The notes: generated by a model not told the origin, from the sequence alone. Shown: positions 1 to 8,985, numbered from the stretch's first letter. The stretch is 64,000 nucleotides of DNA from Pseudomonas sp. KNUC1026 (GCF_021650705.1 NZ_CP087138.1:124001-188000); one strand, 5' to 3'. Translations and numbers: made by a program.

Positions 1-1
1 G

Positions 2-630
2 GGCAAACAGTACGAGCTGGGCATCAAGTACCAGCCGCCGGGCAGCAACAGTTTCATCAGCGCAGCAGTGTTCGACCTGCGCCGGCAGAACCTCACCACC
101 CTCGACCCGGACCCGAGCCACCTGTGCAACGGCAGCCGCTGCAACGTGCAGGCCGGTGAAGTGCGCTCGCGGGGCTTCGAGGTGGAGGGCAAGGCCAGCC
201 TCACCAACAACATCGACCTCACCGCCAGCTACGCCTACCTCGACAACCGCTTCAGCAAATCCAACACCACCAGCGGTGCCGGCGCCGAGGGCAACACACC
301 CTATGGCATCCCGCGCCACACGGCCTCGGCGTGGGCGGATTACCTGTTCCATGAAGGCCCGCTGCAAGGCTTCGGTTTCGGCGCCGGGGTGCGCTACATC
401 AGCTCCACCACGGATGACGCCAACACCTTCAAGGTGCCGGGCTACACGCTGGTCGATGCGGCCGTGCATTACGACATCCGCACGTCTACACCGCCGGCGA
501 CAACCTGCGCCTGGCGGTGAACGCCACCAACCTTGAGAACAAGACCTACGTCACCAGCTGCTACTCCAGCGACTGGTGCTGGTACGGCTCGCAGCGCACC
601 GTGCAGGCCAGCGCGACGTACCAGTGGTGA
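2..630 (+). CDS. TonB-dependent siderophore receptor, C-terminal part (5' end outside window)
   Basis: This is the C-terminal beta-barrel of an outer-membrane ferric-siderophore receptor; the plug and TonB box lie upstream of the window. The reading frame is open from base 2 (GKQYELGIKY) and shows typical barrel strands such as YGIPRHTASAWADYLF. It ends in a conserved tail with two cysteine-tryptophan pairs (CYSSDWCWYG) and the terminal aromatic strand ASATYQW, stop TGA 628-630. This tail resembles FhuA/FoxA-type hydroxamate receptors, so the ligand is inferred only. The frame breaks once, near 480-487: everything after VDAAVHYDI is in the frame one base back, equal to one missing base. Continuation of a good receptor tail after the break suggests a sequence error rather than decay. 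Confidence 0.85.
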
Positions 631-634
631 GAGC

Positions 635-1128
635 TCAGAGGGTTTTGAGCATGTGATGGGTTTGCCACACCGGCTCGGCCTCGGCCAGCAGGGTGTGGAA
701 CCCCTGGCGCTCCCAGAAGCCGACGGCGCCTGGCAGGAAAGGGTGGGTGTGCAGGTAGAGCTGCCTCACCCCGCCAGCCTCGGCGTGCTGTTGCAGGCGC
801 TCGAACAGCGCACTGCCCAGCCCCGCGCGGCGCAGGTTCGGTTGCACATACAGACGCACCACCTCGGCGCAGCCTTCGGCGCCACAGCCAGTGCGGCGAA
901 GCGCCCGTCGTAGGGGCGGTAGGCGATGCTGCCGATCACCTCGCCCTGGCTGCCACGGGCCAGCAGGAAGCAGGCCCCGGCGCGGCAATAGGTCGCGGTG
1001 AAACCGGCCAGGTCCGCTGGCAGGCCGGTGCTGCCTGTGCGCTGCGCGAACAATTCAAGCCAGGCCCCGTGGGCGAATGCGACTGCGTCATGGGTGCTGG
1101 TACTGCCAGCGTCGACCACTTCGAACAT
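635..1128 (-). CDS. GNAT-family N-acetyltransferase (frame broken)
   Basis: Probable acetyl-CoA-dependent N-acetyltransferase of unknown substrate. The start ATG at 1128 has a strong AGGAGG ribosome site just upstream. The N-terminal half runs from MFEVVDAGS to GRFAALAVAPKA. The second half, one frame back, carries the acetyl-CoA binding pattern RRAGLGSALFERL and the C-terminal motif GFWERQGF typical of GNAT proteins. The two halves join near 865-880 with one base apparently missing. The gene is convergent with the receptor gene and its stop lies only a few bases from it. Whether it is truly inactive cannot be decided here. Confidence 0.8.
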
Positions 1129-1195
1129 GCTGCCTCCTGTTGAGAGGCGCAGAGGGTGCGCCGGCCGGCGGTGTTCAGGCAAGCCCGACGATGGT

Positions 1196-1573
1196 ATGTT
1201 GCGCGCCATGTTCTGCCCACGCCCCTCCCGCGCCCTGGCCACCTGGCTGTTGCTGGCGCTGATCCTGTTCAATGGCTTGGCCTGTGCGATAGGCCACGGC
1301 CAGATGATGGCTGCGGCGCCGCCCGCTGGGGCGCATGCCGGGCACGAGATGGCCGGCATGGCCGGTATGGACATGGGCAAAGGCGCCGTTCACAGCCTCA
1401 AGTCGCCCTTCGAAGACTGCTTCTTCGCCGGCAGCGTGCCGCTGGCGATGCTGGTGTTCGCCGCCCTCGGCTGGCTGGCCCGCCACCGCCCACTCCGTGT
1501 TCCTCGCCGAGCTTTCGGCACCCAGGCGCCACCGCGCTGGCTGCTACCGGCCCTCAACCCCCGGGCACCCTGA
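1196..1573 (+). CDS. DUF2946-type small membrane protein
   Basis: A 125-residue protein with an N-terminal hydrophobic segment (TWLLLALILFNGLACAIG), a His/Met-rich stretch (HAGHEMAGMAGMDMGKG), a second hydrophobic segment (AMLVFAALGWLA) and a basic, proline-rich tail. This organisation fits the DUF2946 family, often found next to TonB receptors and PepSY proteins; the His/Met stretch suggests metal (copper-like) binding by inference. Starts at 1196 (MLRAMFC) or 1208 are both possible. It is about 80 bases upstream of the PepSY gene and probably co-transcribed with it. Confidence 0.65.
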   Translation: MLRAMFCPRPSRALATWLLLALILFNGLACAIGHGQMMAAAPPAGAHAGHEMAGMAGMDMGKGAVHSLKSPFEDCFFAGSVPLAMLVFAALGWLARHRPLRVPRRAFGTQAPPRWLLPALNPRAP

Positions 1574-1654
1574 GTTCCCCCTCGCACCCGTTCGATCACA
1601 CCTGTTGCTATCGACGCGCGTGGCCGTGGCCGCGCGCCTGTGAGGGATATCGCC

Positions 1655-3766
1655 ATGGCTGTCGCCAGCGTTTCGCCCGTGCACGCCTTGCTTCGGCGTT
1701 TGCACTTCTACATCGGCCTGTTCGTAGGCCCGTTTCTGTTCATCGCCGCCCTCACCGGGGTGGCCTATGCCTTGACGCCGCAACTGGAGCAGTGGCTCTA
1801 CGCCGAGGCGCTCTACACCCCCAGCCAGGGCCAGCCGTTGCTGCTGGCCGAGCAGGTGCAACGCGCCCGCGATGAGCTGCCCGCCGAGTTTTCGATAGCG
1901 GCTGTGCGCCCGGCCAGTGCGCCGGGCCACACCACGCGCGTCATGTTCAGCGTGCCCGGCCTGGGCGCTTCGGAAAACCGCGCGCTGTTCATCGACCCGG
2001 TCACCGGGGACGTGCGTGGCGACCTGAAGGTCTACGGCACCAGCGGCGTGCTGCCACTGCGTACCTGGATCGACCAGTTGCACCGCGGCCTGCTGCTCGG
2101 TGACGCCGGGCGCCTCTACAGCGAACTGGCCGCTTCCTGGCTATGGGTGGTGGCGCTTGGCGGCCTGTACTTGTGGTGGCAGCGCCCCCGTGCCAGCGCC
2201 AGGCGTGGCGGCCTGCGCGCGCTGCACAGCAGCACCGGGCTATGGCTGTTGCTGGGGTTGATGTTCTTCTCGGCCACGGGGCTGACCTGGTCGCAGTACG
2301 CCGGCGACAACATCGGCGTGCTGCGCAACCAGTTCGGCATGGGCACCCCAGATGTGAAGACCACCCTGGCCGCCGACCCACATGCTCAGCACGCCGGCGG
2401 TGAACACGCCGAGCACCACATGGCGATGCCTATGGGAGCCCAGGCACCTGCGTTGATCCCCGCGTTGTTCGACCAAGCGTTGGCCGCCGCCCGCGCAGCC
2501 GGCCTGCACGCCGGCAAGATCGAAATCCGCCCGGCCCAGGCCGCCAACAAAGCCTGGACCGTCAGCGAAATCGACCGTGGCTGGCCCACGCATGTAGACG
2601 CTGTGGCCATCGACCCGAGCGACCTGCGCATCGTCGACCGCACCGAGTTCGAACACTTTCCGCTTGCCGCCAAGCTCACCCGCTGGGGGATCGATGCGCA
2701 CATGGGCTCGTTGTTCGGGTTGGCTGATCAGGTGCTGCTGGTGGCCGTTGGCGCCGGCCTGGCAGCGATGGTGGTGATGGGTTACCTGATGTGGTGGCGC
2801 CGCCGCCCGGCGCTGCGCCACGGCCCCACCCTGATCGACGCCTGGCGCGCCATGGGCCGGGCGGGGCAGGGCGGTTGGGTGCTGGCGGCGGTGCTGTTGG
2901 GGGTGAGCTTGCCGGTGTTGGGCGTGAGCCTGGTGCTGTTGCTGGTGGTGGATGGGTGGTTGACGCTGAGGCCGGCGGGGAGCCGGCGTTGGGTTGAACC
3001 CTGCGCGTCGCGCGGCAAGCCGCCCTCCCACCGCAGATCAGCAGATCACCTAGTGGGAGGGCGGCTCGCCGCGCGACACGCACAGAGGTGCGTCATATTC
3101 GCGAAGGTGTCAGCCCACACACCGCGTCACATGCTTGACCCCCTGATACGCCGCCAACCCCCAAGGCCCCAGCTCCCGGCCGATGCCGCTGCCCTTGGTG
3201 CCGCCCCACGAGGTTTCGACGAACACCGCCTGAGCCGAGTTGATCCACACATGGCCCACCTCCAGCGCCGCAGCGACTCGCTCGGCGCGGGCGAGGTCAG
3301 CGCTGGCGACGGTGCCCACCAGGCCGAAGCGGCTGTCGTTGGCAAGCGCGATGGCCTGCGCTTCATCGATGAACCGCTGGGCGCACAACACCGGGCCGAA
3401 GATCTCCTCGTTCCACAGCCGGCTGGTGCTTGGCACGTCGGCGTAAAGCGCCGGGCGTACGAACCAGCCTGCGCCCTGTTCCACGTTGCCGCCGGCCAGG
3501 CAACGCAGCCCTTCTTCACGCGCCAGCGCCAGGTACCCCCTGACCTTGTCGAATTGCGCGCGGCAACTGATCGGCCCGATGGCTTCGCCCAGCACCATGG
3601 CATCCAGCGCTTGCGCCAAGCGGGCCAGCAACGCATCGGCAATAGGCTCGTGCACCAGCAAACGCGAAGTGGCCGAGCACATCTGCCCGGCATTCCAGCA
3701 CAGCCCTGCGATGATCCACTCCACCGCCTGCTCCAGGCCACAGTCGTCGAACACGATGATCGCTGA
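1655..3766 (+). CDS. PepSY-associated TM (PiuB/FoxB-like) protein whose frame runs on past its natural end
   Basis: Inner-membrane PepSY-TM protein, a family implicated in reduction or handling of iron from siderophores. Helices are visible near residues 20-42 (FYIGLFVGPFLFIAALTG), after residue 160, near residue 190 and near the end (GLAAMVVMGYLMWWRRR, VLAAVLLGVSLPVLGVSLVL). A His/Met-rich loop (HAQHAGGEHAEHHMAMPMG) lies in the middle. ATG 1655 is preferred because GAGGG sits about 8 bases upstream. Homologous sequence ends near base 2990; the frame then has no stop through a REP pair (3007-3077) and runs over 600 bases antisense into the aldehyde dehydrogenase gene. That tail is almost certainly not conserved; a lost stop or an indel near 2990-3010 is likely. 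Confidence 0.75.
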   Translation: MAVASVSPVHALLRRLHFYIGLFVGPFLFIAALTGVAYALTPQLEQWLYAEALYTPSQGQPLLLAEQVQRARDELPAEFSIAAVRPASAPGHTTRVMFSVPGLGASENRALFIDPVTGDVRGDLKVYGTSGVLPLRTWIDQLHRGLLLGDAGRLYSELAASWLWVVALGGLYLWWQRPRASARRGGLRALHSSTGLWLLLGLMFFSATGLTWSQYAGDNIGVLRNQFGMGTPDVKTTLAADPHAQHAGGEHAEHHMAMPMGAQAPALIPALFDQALAAARAAGLHAGKIEIRPAQAANKAWTVSEIDRGWPTHVDAVAIDPSDLRIVDRTEFEHFPLAAKLTRWGIDAHMGSLFGLADQVLLVAVGAGLAAMVVMGYLMWWRRRPALRHGPTLIDAWRAMGRAGQGGWVLAAVLLGVSLPVLGVSLVLLLVVDGWLTLRPAGSRRWVEPCASRGKPPSHRRSADHLVGGRLAARHAQRCVIFAKVSAHTPRHMLDPLIRRQPPRPQLPADAAALGAAPRGFDEHRLSRVDPHMAHLQRRSDSLGAGEVSAGDGAHQAEAAVVGKRDGLRFIDEPLGAQHRAEDLLVPQPAGAWHVGVKRRAYEPACALFHVAAGQATQPFFTRQRQVPPDLVELRAATDRPDGFAQHHGIQRLRQAGQQRIGNRLVHQQTRSGRAHLPGIPAQPCDDPLHRLLQATVVEHDDR
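3007..3077. repeat. REP pair (inverted)
   Basis: Two roughly 25-base REP units face each other (3007-3031 and 3053-3077), each a GTGGGAGGGCGGC...CGCGCGAC type palindrome half, separated by 21 bases. The same family recurs at 6129-6316, 39597-39719, 43823-43898 and 47771-48249. Here it lies between convergent genes and could form a stem in RNA, but there is no U-tract. Confidence 0.85.
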
Positions 3767-4519
3767 CTTGCCGCCCAGCTCCAGTGTCACCGGCCGGCAC
3801 CACTGGGCACTGGCCTGCATCACCAGGCGCCCGGTGGCGTTGCTGCCGGTGAAGGACAGCTTGTCGAGGCCGGGGTGCTCGCTCAAGGCACGGCCAGTGG
3901 CGGCCTGGCCGTTGACGATGTTCAGCACCCCGGCGGGCAGGCCCAGTTGCTCGGCGATTTCGCCATAGGCAAGCTCGGCCAGGGGCGTGATGTCCGAGGG
4001 CTTGAGCACCACTGTGCAGCCTGCGGCCAGCGCCGGCGCGAGCTTCCAGGCGCTGGTCACCAGCGGGAAATTCCACGGCACGATCAACCCCACCACGCCC
4101 ACCGGCGCGTGATGAACCGTGGCGCGGAAACCCTCTACCGCCAGCGGCACGTCACGCCCATCGGCCTGCCGCTCGATGAGGCCGGCGTAGTAACTGAAGG
4201 TAGCGATGGCGTCGTCCAGGTCCACCTGCGCCTCGTGGCGCGGCTTGCCGTTGTTGCGCATTTGCAGCGCCAGCAGGGCATCGCTGCGGGCAGCGAGCTG
4301 TTCGGCAAAGCCTCGCAGCAACGCTGCGCGCTCGGCCACCGGTGTGGCTTTCCAGCCAGGCAGTGCGGCGCGGGCGGCGGCCACGGCCTGGTCGACCTGC
4401 GCGGCGCTGGCACTGCGCAGCTCGGCGAAAGGCTGGCCGAAGGCGGGGTCGAACGCGCTGAAGCTGTCCTTGCCTTGGCCTTCGGCCCATTGGCCATCGA
4501 TGAAATGCAGGTGGTTCAT
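3110..4519 (-). CDS. NAD(P)-dependent aldehyde dehydrogenase
   Basis: A 469-residue aldehyde dehydrogenase of normal family length. Visible hallmarks are the Rossmann-region motif VVGLIVPWNFPL, KPSDITPLAE, the catalytic-glutamate region LELGGKSAII, the nucleophilic cysteine in NAGQMCSATSR and the EEIFGPVL motif. It resembles betaine-/aminobutyraldehyde-type enzymes. Its ATG overlaps the TGA of the NCS1 permease (ATGA), so the two are translationally coupled. Placed after a guanidinobutyrase operon, a plausible substrate is 4-guanidinobutyraldehyde or 4-aminobutyraldehyde, feeding the arginine/agmatine route to GABA and succinate; this substrate is inferred from context only. Confidence 0.9.
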   Translation of the reverse strand: MNHLHFIDGQWAEGQGKDSFSAFDPAFGQPFAELRSASAAQVDQAVAAARAALPGWKATPVAERAALLRGFAEQLAARSDALLALQMRNNGKPRHEAQVDLDDAIATFSYYAGLIERQADGRDVPLAVEGFRATVHHAPVGVVGLIVPWNFPLVTSAWKLAPALAAGCTVVLKPSDITPLAELAYGEIAEQLGLPAGVLNIVNGQAATGRALSEHPGLDKLSFTGSNATGRLVMQASAQWCRPVTLELGGKSAIIVFDDCGLEQAVEWIIAGLCWNAGQMCSATSRLLVHEPIADALLARLAQALDAMVLGEAIGPISCRAQFDKVRGYLALAREEGLRCLAGGNVEQGAGWFVRPALYADVPSTSRLWNEEIFGPVLCAQRFIDEAQAIALANDSRFGLVGTVASADLARAERVAAALEVGHVWINSAQAVFVETSWGGTKGSGIGRELGPWGLAAYQGVKHVTRCVG

Positions 4520-6012
4520 TGCAGGGACGCCTCGAAGGTTGTGCGCGCCGGGGCCTTGCAGCGCACCCAGCGCGGGCCGGCCGGGCCATACACCGCAGCC
4601 GGTTCAGGAAAGAGGTTGAGCAGGGCCAGGTACAGCAGCGCAGCCAGGCCCAGGGTCAATGGCAGGCTGATGTCGATGCCGCCGGCCAGCTCTCCCAACG
4701 GCCCGACGAACTGCCCCGGCAAGTTGACGAAACACAAGCCGAGCGCTGCGCTTGGAATCCACGCGCCCAATCCGCGCCAGTTCCAGCCATGGTGGAACCA
4801 GTAGCGGCCACCGCGCAGGCCACGGGTGAACACCTGCAGGTCGTCGGCGTCGTAGAAGCCGCGGCGGGTCACCAGGCCGAGCATCATGATCACCATCCAC
4901 GGGCTGGTGCAGGTCACGATCAGCACCGCGAAGGTGGACACGCTCTGCACCAGGTTGAAGGTGAAGCGGCCGATGAAGATGAAGCCGATGGCGATCACGC
5001 CGATCAGCAAGGTGGCGCGGGCGCGGCTGAGCAGGTTGGGGAAGATGCTCGACATGTCCAGGCCCGTGCCGTAGAGCGCGGTGGTGCCGGTGGACATCCC
5101 GCCGATCACCGCGATCAGGCACACCGGCAGGAAGAACCAGCCCGGCGAGATCGCCAGCAGCCCGCCCACATAGTTGTTGGCCTCGATGTACTGCGGCGCC
5201 TGGCTCGCCACCAGGGTGGCGGTGCGCAGGCCGAACAGGAACGGGATCAAGGTCGCGGCCTGCGCCGCGATCACCGCCAGCATGATGCGCCGCTTGGGCG
5301 TTTCACGCGGGATGTAGCGCGACCAGTCTCCGAGGAATGCGCCGAACGACACGGGGTTGCTCATCGCCAGCAACGCCGCACCCACGAACGCTGCCCAGAA
5401 CCCCGGCTGGCCGAGCGCTGTGCTGCCGGCAAAGCCTGCGTCGAACGGCCCGGCAAAGGCGGCGATGCCCAGCAAGAACAGCAGGCTCGACGCCCACACC
5501 GCGATCTTGTTCACCCACAGCATGAAGCGAAAGCCGACGATGCACACCAGCAACACCAGCACCGCGAACAGCCCGTAGGCCAGGCCCAGGCTGGTGTCGT
5601 TTTCCGGCAGGCCAACAAGGCGCTGGGCGCCGCCCACCAGGGCGTCGCCCGAGCTCCAGACCGAAAGCGAGAAGAACGCCACGGCGGTGAGCAGCGACAG
5701 GAACGAGCCGACGATGCGCCCGTGCACGCCGAAATGCGCTCCTGAGGACACCGCGTTGTTGGTGCCGTTGAGTGCGCCGAACAGCCCCATCGGCGCAAGG
5801 ATCAAGGCGCCGGTGAACACGCCGAGGATGATCGACCATAGCCCGGCCTGGAACGACAGCCCGAACAGCACTGGGAAGCTGCCCAGCACGGCAGTGGAAA
5901 AGGTATTGGCGCCGCCGAAGATCAGCCGGAACAGATCCAGCGGCGAGGCGTCGCGCTGGCTGGCGGGGATCTGCTCGACCCCGAAGGTTTCGATACGCGA
6001 GGAGTGGCTCAT
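4516..6012 (-). CDS. NCS1-family (cytosine/purine/allantoin-type) permease
   Basis: A roughly 498-residue polytopic inner-membrane transporter with about 12 hydrophobic segments and NCS1 landmarks (SFQAGLWSIILGVFTG, GALNGTNNAVSSGAHFGV, WSRYIPRETPKRRI). Family members import nucleobases, hydantoins or related nitrogen compounds with a cation. ATG 6012 (MSHSSRIETFG) is preferred because GGAG lies about 5 bases upstream; an upstream in-frame extension has no such site. It follows gbuA and the SnoaL gene after a REP-rich gap and overlaps the aldehyde dehydrogenase start. Uptake of a guanidino compound is a reasonable inference, not shown. Confidence 0.9.
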   Translation of the reverse strand: MSHSSRIETFGVEQIPASQRDASPLDLFRLIFGGANTFSTAVLGSFPVLFGLSFQAGLWSIILGVFTGALILAPMGLFGALNGTNNAVSSGAHFGVHGRIVGSFLSLLTAVAFFSLSVWSSGDALVGGAQRLVGLPENDTSLGLAYGLFAVLVLLVCIVGFRFMLWVNKIAVWASSLLFLLGIAAFAGPFDAGFAGSTALGQPGFWAAFVGAALLAMSNPVSFGAFLGDWSRYIPRETPKRRIMLAVIAAQAATLIPFLFGLRTATLVASQAPQYIEANNYVGGLLAISPGWFFLPVCLIAVIGGMSTGTTALYGTGLDMSSIFPNLLSRARATLLIGVIAIGFIFIGRFTFNLVQSVSTFAVLIVTCTSPWMVIMMLGLVTRRGFYDADDLQVFTRGLRGGRYWFHHGWNWRGLGAWIPSAALGLCFVNLPGQFVGPLGELAGGIDISLPLTLGLAALLYLALLNLFPEPAAVYGPAGPRWVRCKAPARTTFEASLQ

Positions 6013-6128
6013 GGTTGCTCCGTTGCCTGTCACGGTTGTTTTTATTCAGTGCTTGGCAGTGCGGCAAAGCCGCGAAGTACAGCGCTTTCGTTGTTATAGG
6101 GATGCAAGTGGGCGGCTTGCTGTTACAC

Positions 6129-6316
6129 GTCGCCCGGCAAGCCGGCCTCCCACGGCGCCGCCGCTGAGACAAGTGGGGGGCTAGCCGTCGCCCGGCAAGC
6201 CGGCCTCCCACGGCGCCGTCGCTGAGACAAGTGGGGGGGGGCTAGCCGTCGCCCGGCAAGCCGGCCTCCCACGGCGCCGTCGCTGAGACAAGTGGGAGGG
6301 CGGCTGGCCGCGCGAC
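6129..6316. repeat. REP cluster, three direct copies plus one inverted
   Basis: Three direct copies of the GTCGCCCGGCAAGCCGGC type unit start at 6129, 6187 and 6248, each followed by a similar spacer, giving a repeat period of 58-61 bases. An inverted unit closes the cluster at 6292-6316. It sits inside the likely gbu operon between the SnoaL-like gene and the permease, where it could reduce read-through or stabilise the upstream mRNA. Confidence 0.9.
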
Positions 6317-6327
6317 TGCCCCACCTC

Positions 6328-6717
6328 TCAACCAGCGGGCACCCCCGACAGATGCTCATGAAACGCCAACCAGTGCCCACCCTCCCGGCGAAACACGATA
6401 GTTTCACGTTCCTGCAACTGATGTTCCTCGCCCGCTACCCTCAGGTGCGTCTCGACACGGTGGGTAAACGCCGCCACCTCGCCATGCACCAAGGCCCGCC
6501 CGTCGCTGGAACGGCAGCCCAGCACCTGGAACCCATCGGCCTCCCACTCCCGCCACAGCGCTTGGTAAGCCTCACGGCTGCCCAGCGCTTGCGGTGTGCT
6601 GTGAAAAATGAAGGTCGCGTCGCTGCTGAAGCAGGCGAAATAACCGTCGCTGTCATGCGTGCCAAAGGCCCGCACCAGCTCGGCCGCTGCCTTGAGCACT
6701 TCGTCTTCGCGGCTCAT
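6328..6717 (-). CDS. SnoaL/NTF2-like domain protein
   Basis: A 129-residue single-domain protein of the NTF2-like fold: helix-rich start (DEVLKAAAELVRAFGTHDSDGYFACFSSDATFI, in part), then strands with conserved aromatic positions (FRREGGHWLAFHEHLS). Such proteins are small ketosteroid-isomerase-like enzymes or binding proteins; no function can be assigned. The ATG overlaps the true TGA of gbuA (ATGA at 6714-6717), so it is co-translated with guanidinobutyrase and probably serves guanidino-acid metabolism. Confidence 0.8.
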   Translation of the reverse strand: MSREDEVLKAAAELVRAFGTHDSDGYFACFSSDATFIFHSTPQALGSREAYQALWREWEADGFQVLGCRSSDGRALVHGEVAAFTHRVETHLRVAGEEHQLQERETIVFRREGGHWLAFHEHLSGVPAG

Positions 6718-7672
6718 CGGCGCAGCACTCCGGGCAACACGCAGAGCATTTCATACAGCAGGTTCGCCCCCAGCAACGCGGTGTTGCCGCTGGTGTCATG
6801 GGTGGCGACACTTCCACCAGGTCACAGCCCACCAGGTCCAGGCCCTGGCAGCCACGGATGATCTCCAGCGCCTGGATGGTGGTGAGCCCACCCACCTCCG
6901 GTGTGCCGGTGCCGGGTGCCCAGGCCGGGTCGATGCCGTCGATGTCGAACGAGAGGTACACCGGCCCGCCGCCGACCTGCTCACGCACCTCGGCCATCGA
7001 AGGTGCCAGCGAGCGGTGCCAGCGCTCTTCGGCCTGCACCACGCGAAAGCCCTGCTTGCGGCTCCAGTTGAAGTCCTCGCTGGTGTAGCCCTGCGCCCGC
7101 AGGCCGATCTGCACCACGCGCTGGCTGTCGAGCAGCCCTTCTTCCTGCGCACGGCGGAAGGTGGTGCCGTGGGCAATCTTCTCGCCGAACATGTGATCGT
7201 TCACGTCGGCATGGGCATCGATGTGCACCAGCCCGACCTTGCCGTGCCTTTTCTTGATGGCGCGCAGGATAGGCAGGGTGAGGGTGTGGTCGCCGCCCAG
7301 GGTCAGCGGGGTGATGCCGTGCGCCAGGATGCGGTCGTACTCGGCCTCGATGATGCGCACGGCCTCGGCAAGGTTGAAGGTGTTGATCGGCACATCGCCG
7401 ATGTCGGCCACGTTCAGCGAGTCGAAGGGCGCGGCGCCGGTGGCCATGTTGTAGGGGCGGATCATCACCGACTCGGCGCGGATCTGCCGGGGGCCGAAGC
7501 GGGTGCCGGAGCGCAGCGAGGTGCCGATGTCCAGGGGGATGCCGATGAAGGCGGCGTCGAGTGCGGCGAGCCCTTCAGGCGTTTGCACATGGGGCAGGCG
7601 CAGCATGGTGGCGATGCCGCCGAAACGGGGCATTTCGTTGCCGCCCAGGGGCTGGTGGAAAGTGTTGTCCAC
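6714..7672 (-). CDS. gbuA: Guanidinobutyrase (agmatinase-family ureohydrolase)
   Basis: Hydrolyses 4-guanidinobutyrate to 4-aminobutyrate and urea in the arginine decarboxylase/transaminase pathways. The protein strongly resembles Pseudomonas GbuA throughout, starting MDNTFHQPLGGNEMPRFGG. All manganese-binding motifs are present: GGDHTLTLP, HIDAHADVNDH and SFDIDGIDPAWAPGTGTP. Near 6800 the frame slips by one missing base in a CCC run: after LVEVSPP the proper tail DTSGNTALLGANLLYEMLCV continues in the other frame and ends LPGVLRR at TGA 6714-6716, overlapping the next ATG. The break is therefore probably a sequence error. It is divergent from a LysR gene, matching the known gbuA-gbuR arrangement in Pseudomonas. 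Confidence 0.92.
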
Positions 7673-7755
7673 GGTCGGGCCTCAGCGTGTTATGGGTTTT
7701 GTCGGCCGATTGTGGGCAGCGCTGCGTCAGGGAAAATCCCCCACGGCAAATAATC

Positions 7756-7775
7756 AGTTCAGAGATTTCTAAACT
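7756..7775. promoter_or_regulatory. Candidate LysR operator between gbuA and its regulator
   Basis: AGTTCAGAGATTTCTAAACT is a near-perfect dyad (8-base arms around GATT, one mismatch) lying in the 149-base gap between the divergent gbuA and LysR-regulator genes, in an AT-richer patch. LysR-type regulators bind such interrupted dyads, so this is a good candidate site for autoregulation and gbuA induction. Binding is inferred. Confidence 0.5.
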
Positions 7776-7821
7776 ATCGGCGTACACTTCCAAGCCTGTT
7801 CTCTTACGCTTACGCCCTGCC

Positions 7822-8709
7822 ATGGCCAGCCCAACGCCCGACCTCAAGCTGCTGCGCATCTTCGCAACCGTGGTGCGCCACCAGGGTTTCGCCGCCGCCC
7901 AGCAGTCGCTCAACCTCTCTACATCGGCTATCAGCACCTACATGAGCCAGCTCGAAAGCCAGCTCGGCATCGTGCTCTGCCACCGCGGCCGCGGCGGCTT
8001 CCGGCTCACCAGCAAGGGCGAACTATTCCATCAGGAAACCCAGCGCCTGCTTGCCGAACTCGAAAGCTTCGAGCGCTACAGCGCCGCGCTCAAAGGGGAG
8101 CTGCGCGGCACGCTGAACCTGGGCGTGCTCGACTCCACCGTCAGCGACCCGGCGCTGCCGCTCGCCGAAGTGATCGGCGCCTACAGCCAGGAACACCCCG
8201 CCGTGCACCTGCACCTAGCGGTGCTCAGCCCCGCCGAGCTGCAACTGGGCCTGCTCGAAAACCGCCTCGACCTCGCCATCGGCGCCTTCTCCGTGCGCAC
8301 CAACGGCCTGCACTACCAGCCGCTGTACCGCGAACAGCACTGGCTGTATTGCAGCGACCGCCACCCGCTGTTCAGCGAGCGCGGCATCCCGGCGGAAGTC
8401 ATCACCCAGCAACGCATGGTCGGGCGCGGCTACTGGACCCAGGCCGAGCTCGCCCGCCACGGCTTTCGCCACAGCGCCGCGACGGTGGAATCGATGGAGG
8501 CGCAGCTGATTCTCGTGCTCTCCGGCGCTTACATTGGCTACCTGCCGGAGCACCATGCACAGCAGTGGGTGGAGCGGGGGCGGCTGAAGGTGCTGCTGCC
8601 CGGCACGTTCGGGTACCAGGCGCCTTTCGCTTTGGCGCTGCGCCGCGGGCGGGCGCGGGAGCCGTTGATTCAGAGTTTCAGGGATCGGTTGAAGGCGGAG
8701 TTGGGGTAG
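7822..8709 (+). CDS. gbuR: LysR-family transcriptional regulator (GbuR-like)
   Basis: A 295-residue LysR regulator: N-terminal winged helix-turn-helix (LLRIFATVVRHQGFAAAQQS and LSTSAISTYMSQLE) followed by a periplasmic-binding-protein-like inducer domain (GTLNLGVLDSTVSDP, VESMEAQLILVLSG). The start ATG 7822 gives the usual LysR N-terminus. Divergent orientation from gbuA suggests it controls guanidinobutyrase, induced by 4-guanidinobutyrate or a relative; the symbol rests on this arrangement and overall similarity. It is also the boundary between the GC-rich core and the accessory island that starts about 60 bases downstream. Confidence 0.8.
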   Translation: MASPTPDLKLLRIFATVVRHQGFAAAQQSLNLSTSAISTYMSQLESQLGIVLCHRGRGGFRLTSKGELFHQETQRLLAELESFERYSAALKGELRGTLNLGVLDSTVSDPALPLAEVIGAYSQEHPAVHLHLAVLSPAELQLGLLENRLDLAIGAFSVRTNGLHYQPLYREQHWLYCSDRHPLFSERGIPAEVITQQRMVGRGYWTQAELARHGFRHSAATVESMEAQLILVLSGAYIGYLPEHHAQQWVERGRLKVLLPGTFGYQAPFALALRRGRAREPLIQSFRDRLKAELG

Positions 8710-8769
8710 GGGGCGTGGCGAAAGGTGGAAGTAATGAAACAGCCACGCAGGTAAAAAAGCCATTTCAGC

Positions 8770-8949
8770 TTACAGAACAATCAGCTCTTCTTTGTAATAC
8801 CCAACCGGCCAGTGGCCGGCATGGTAGATGTCGACTATGCGCTCCCAGATATCATTCAGGGCCTTATTCGGTGCATGTTCACGGCGGTTGAAAATGATAG
8901 CTGGGAATCTGGCCAATAAAACGATGCCTGCATACTCGGCCGTGGCAGT
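8770..8949 (-). pseudogene. C-terminal remnant of an unidentified gene
   Basis: A 59-codon open stretch ending in TAA reads EYAGIVLLARFPAII, then NRREHAPNKALNDIWERIV and HAGHWPVGYYKEELIVL. Its composition and the clear C-terminal pattern look protein-coding, but an in-frame stop lies immediately upstream and there is no start, so it is the end of a broken gene. It lies at the head of a row of immunity-type genes and may be another one; I do not recognise the family. Confidence 0.45.
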
Positions 8950-8985
8950 TTAAGAACCTTTGGGCACACAAGGCCAGACAGAAAT

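Noticed and set aside
6653..7672. gbuA extended to 6653 with an altered C-terminus
   Set aside because: The conserved GbuA tail continues in the other frame to 6714 and overlaps the next start codon; the longer tail is an artefact of the frame break.
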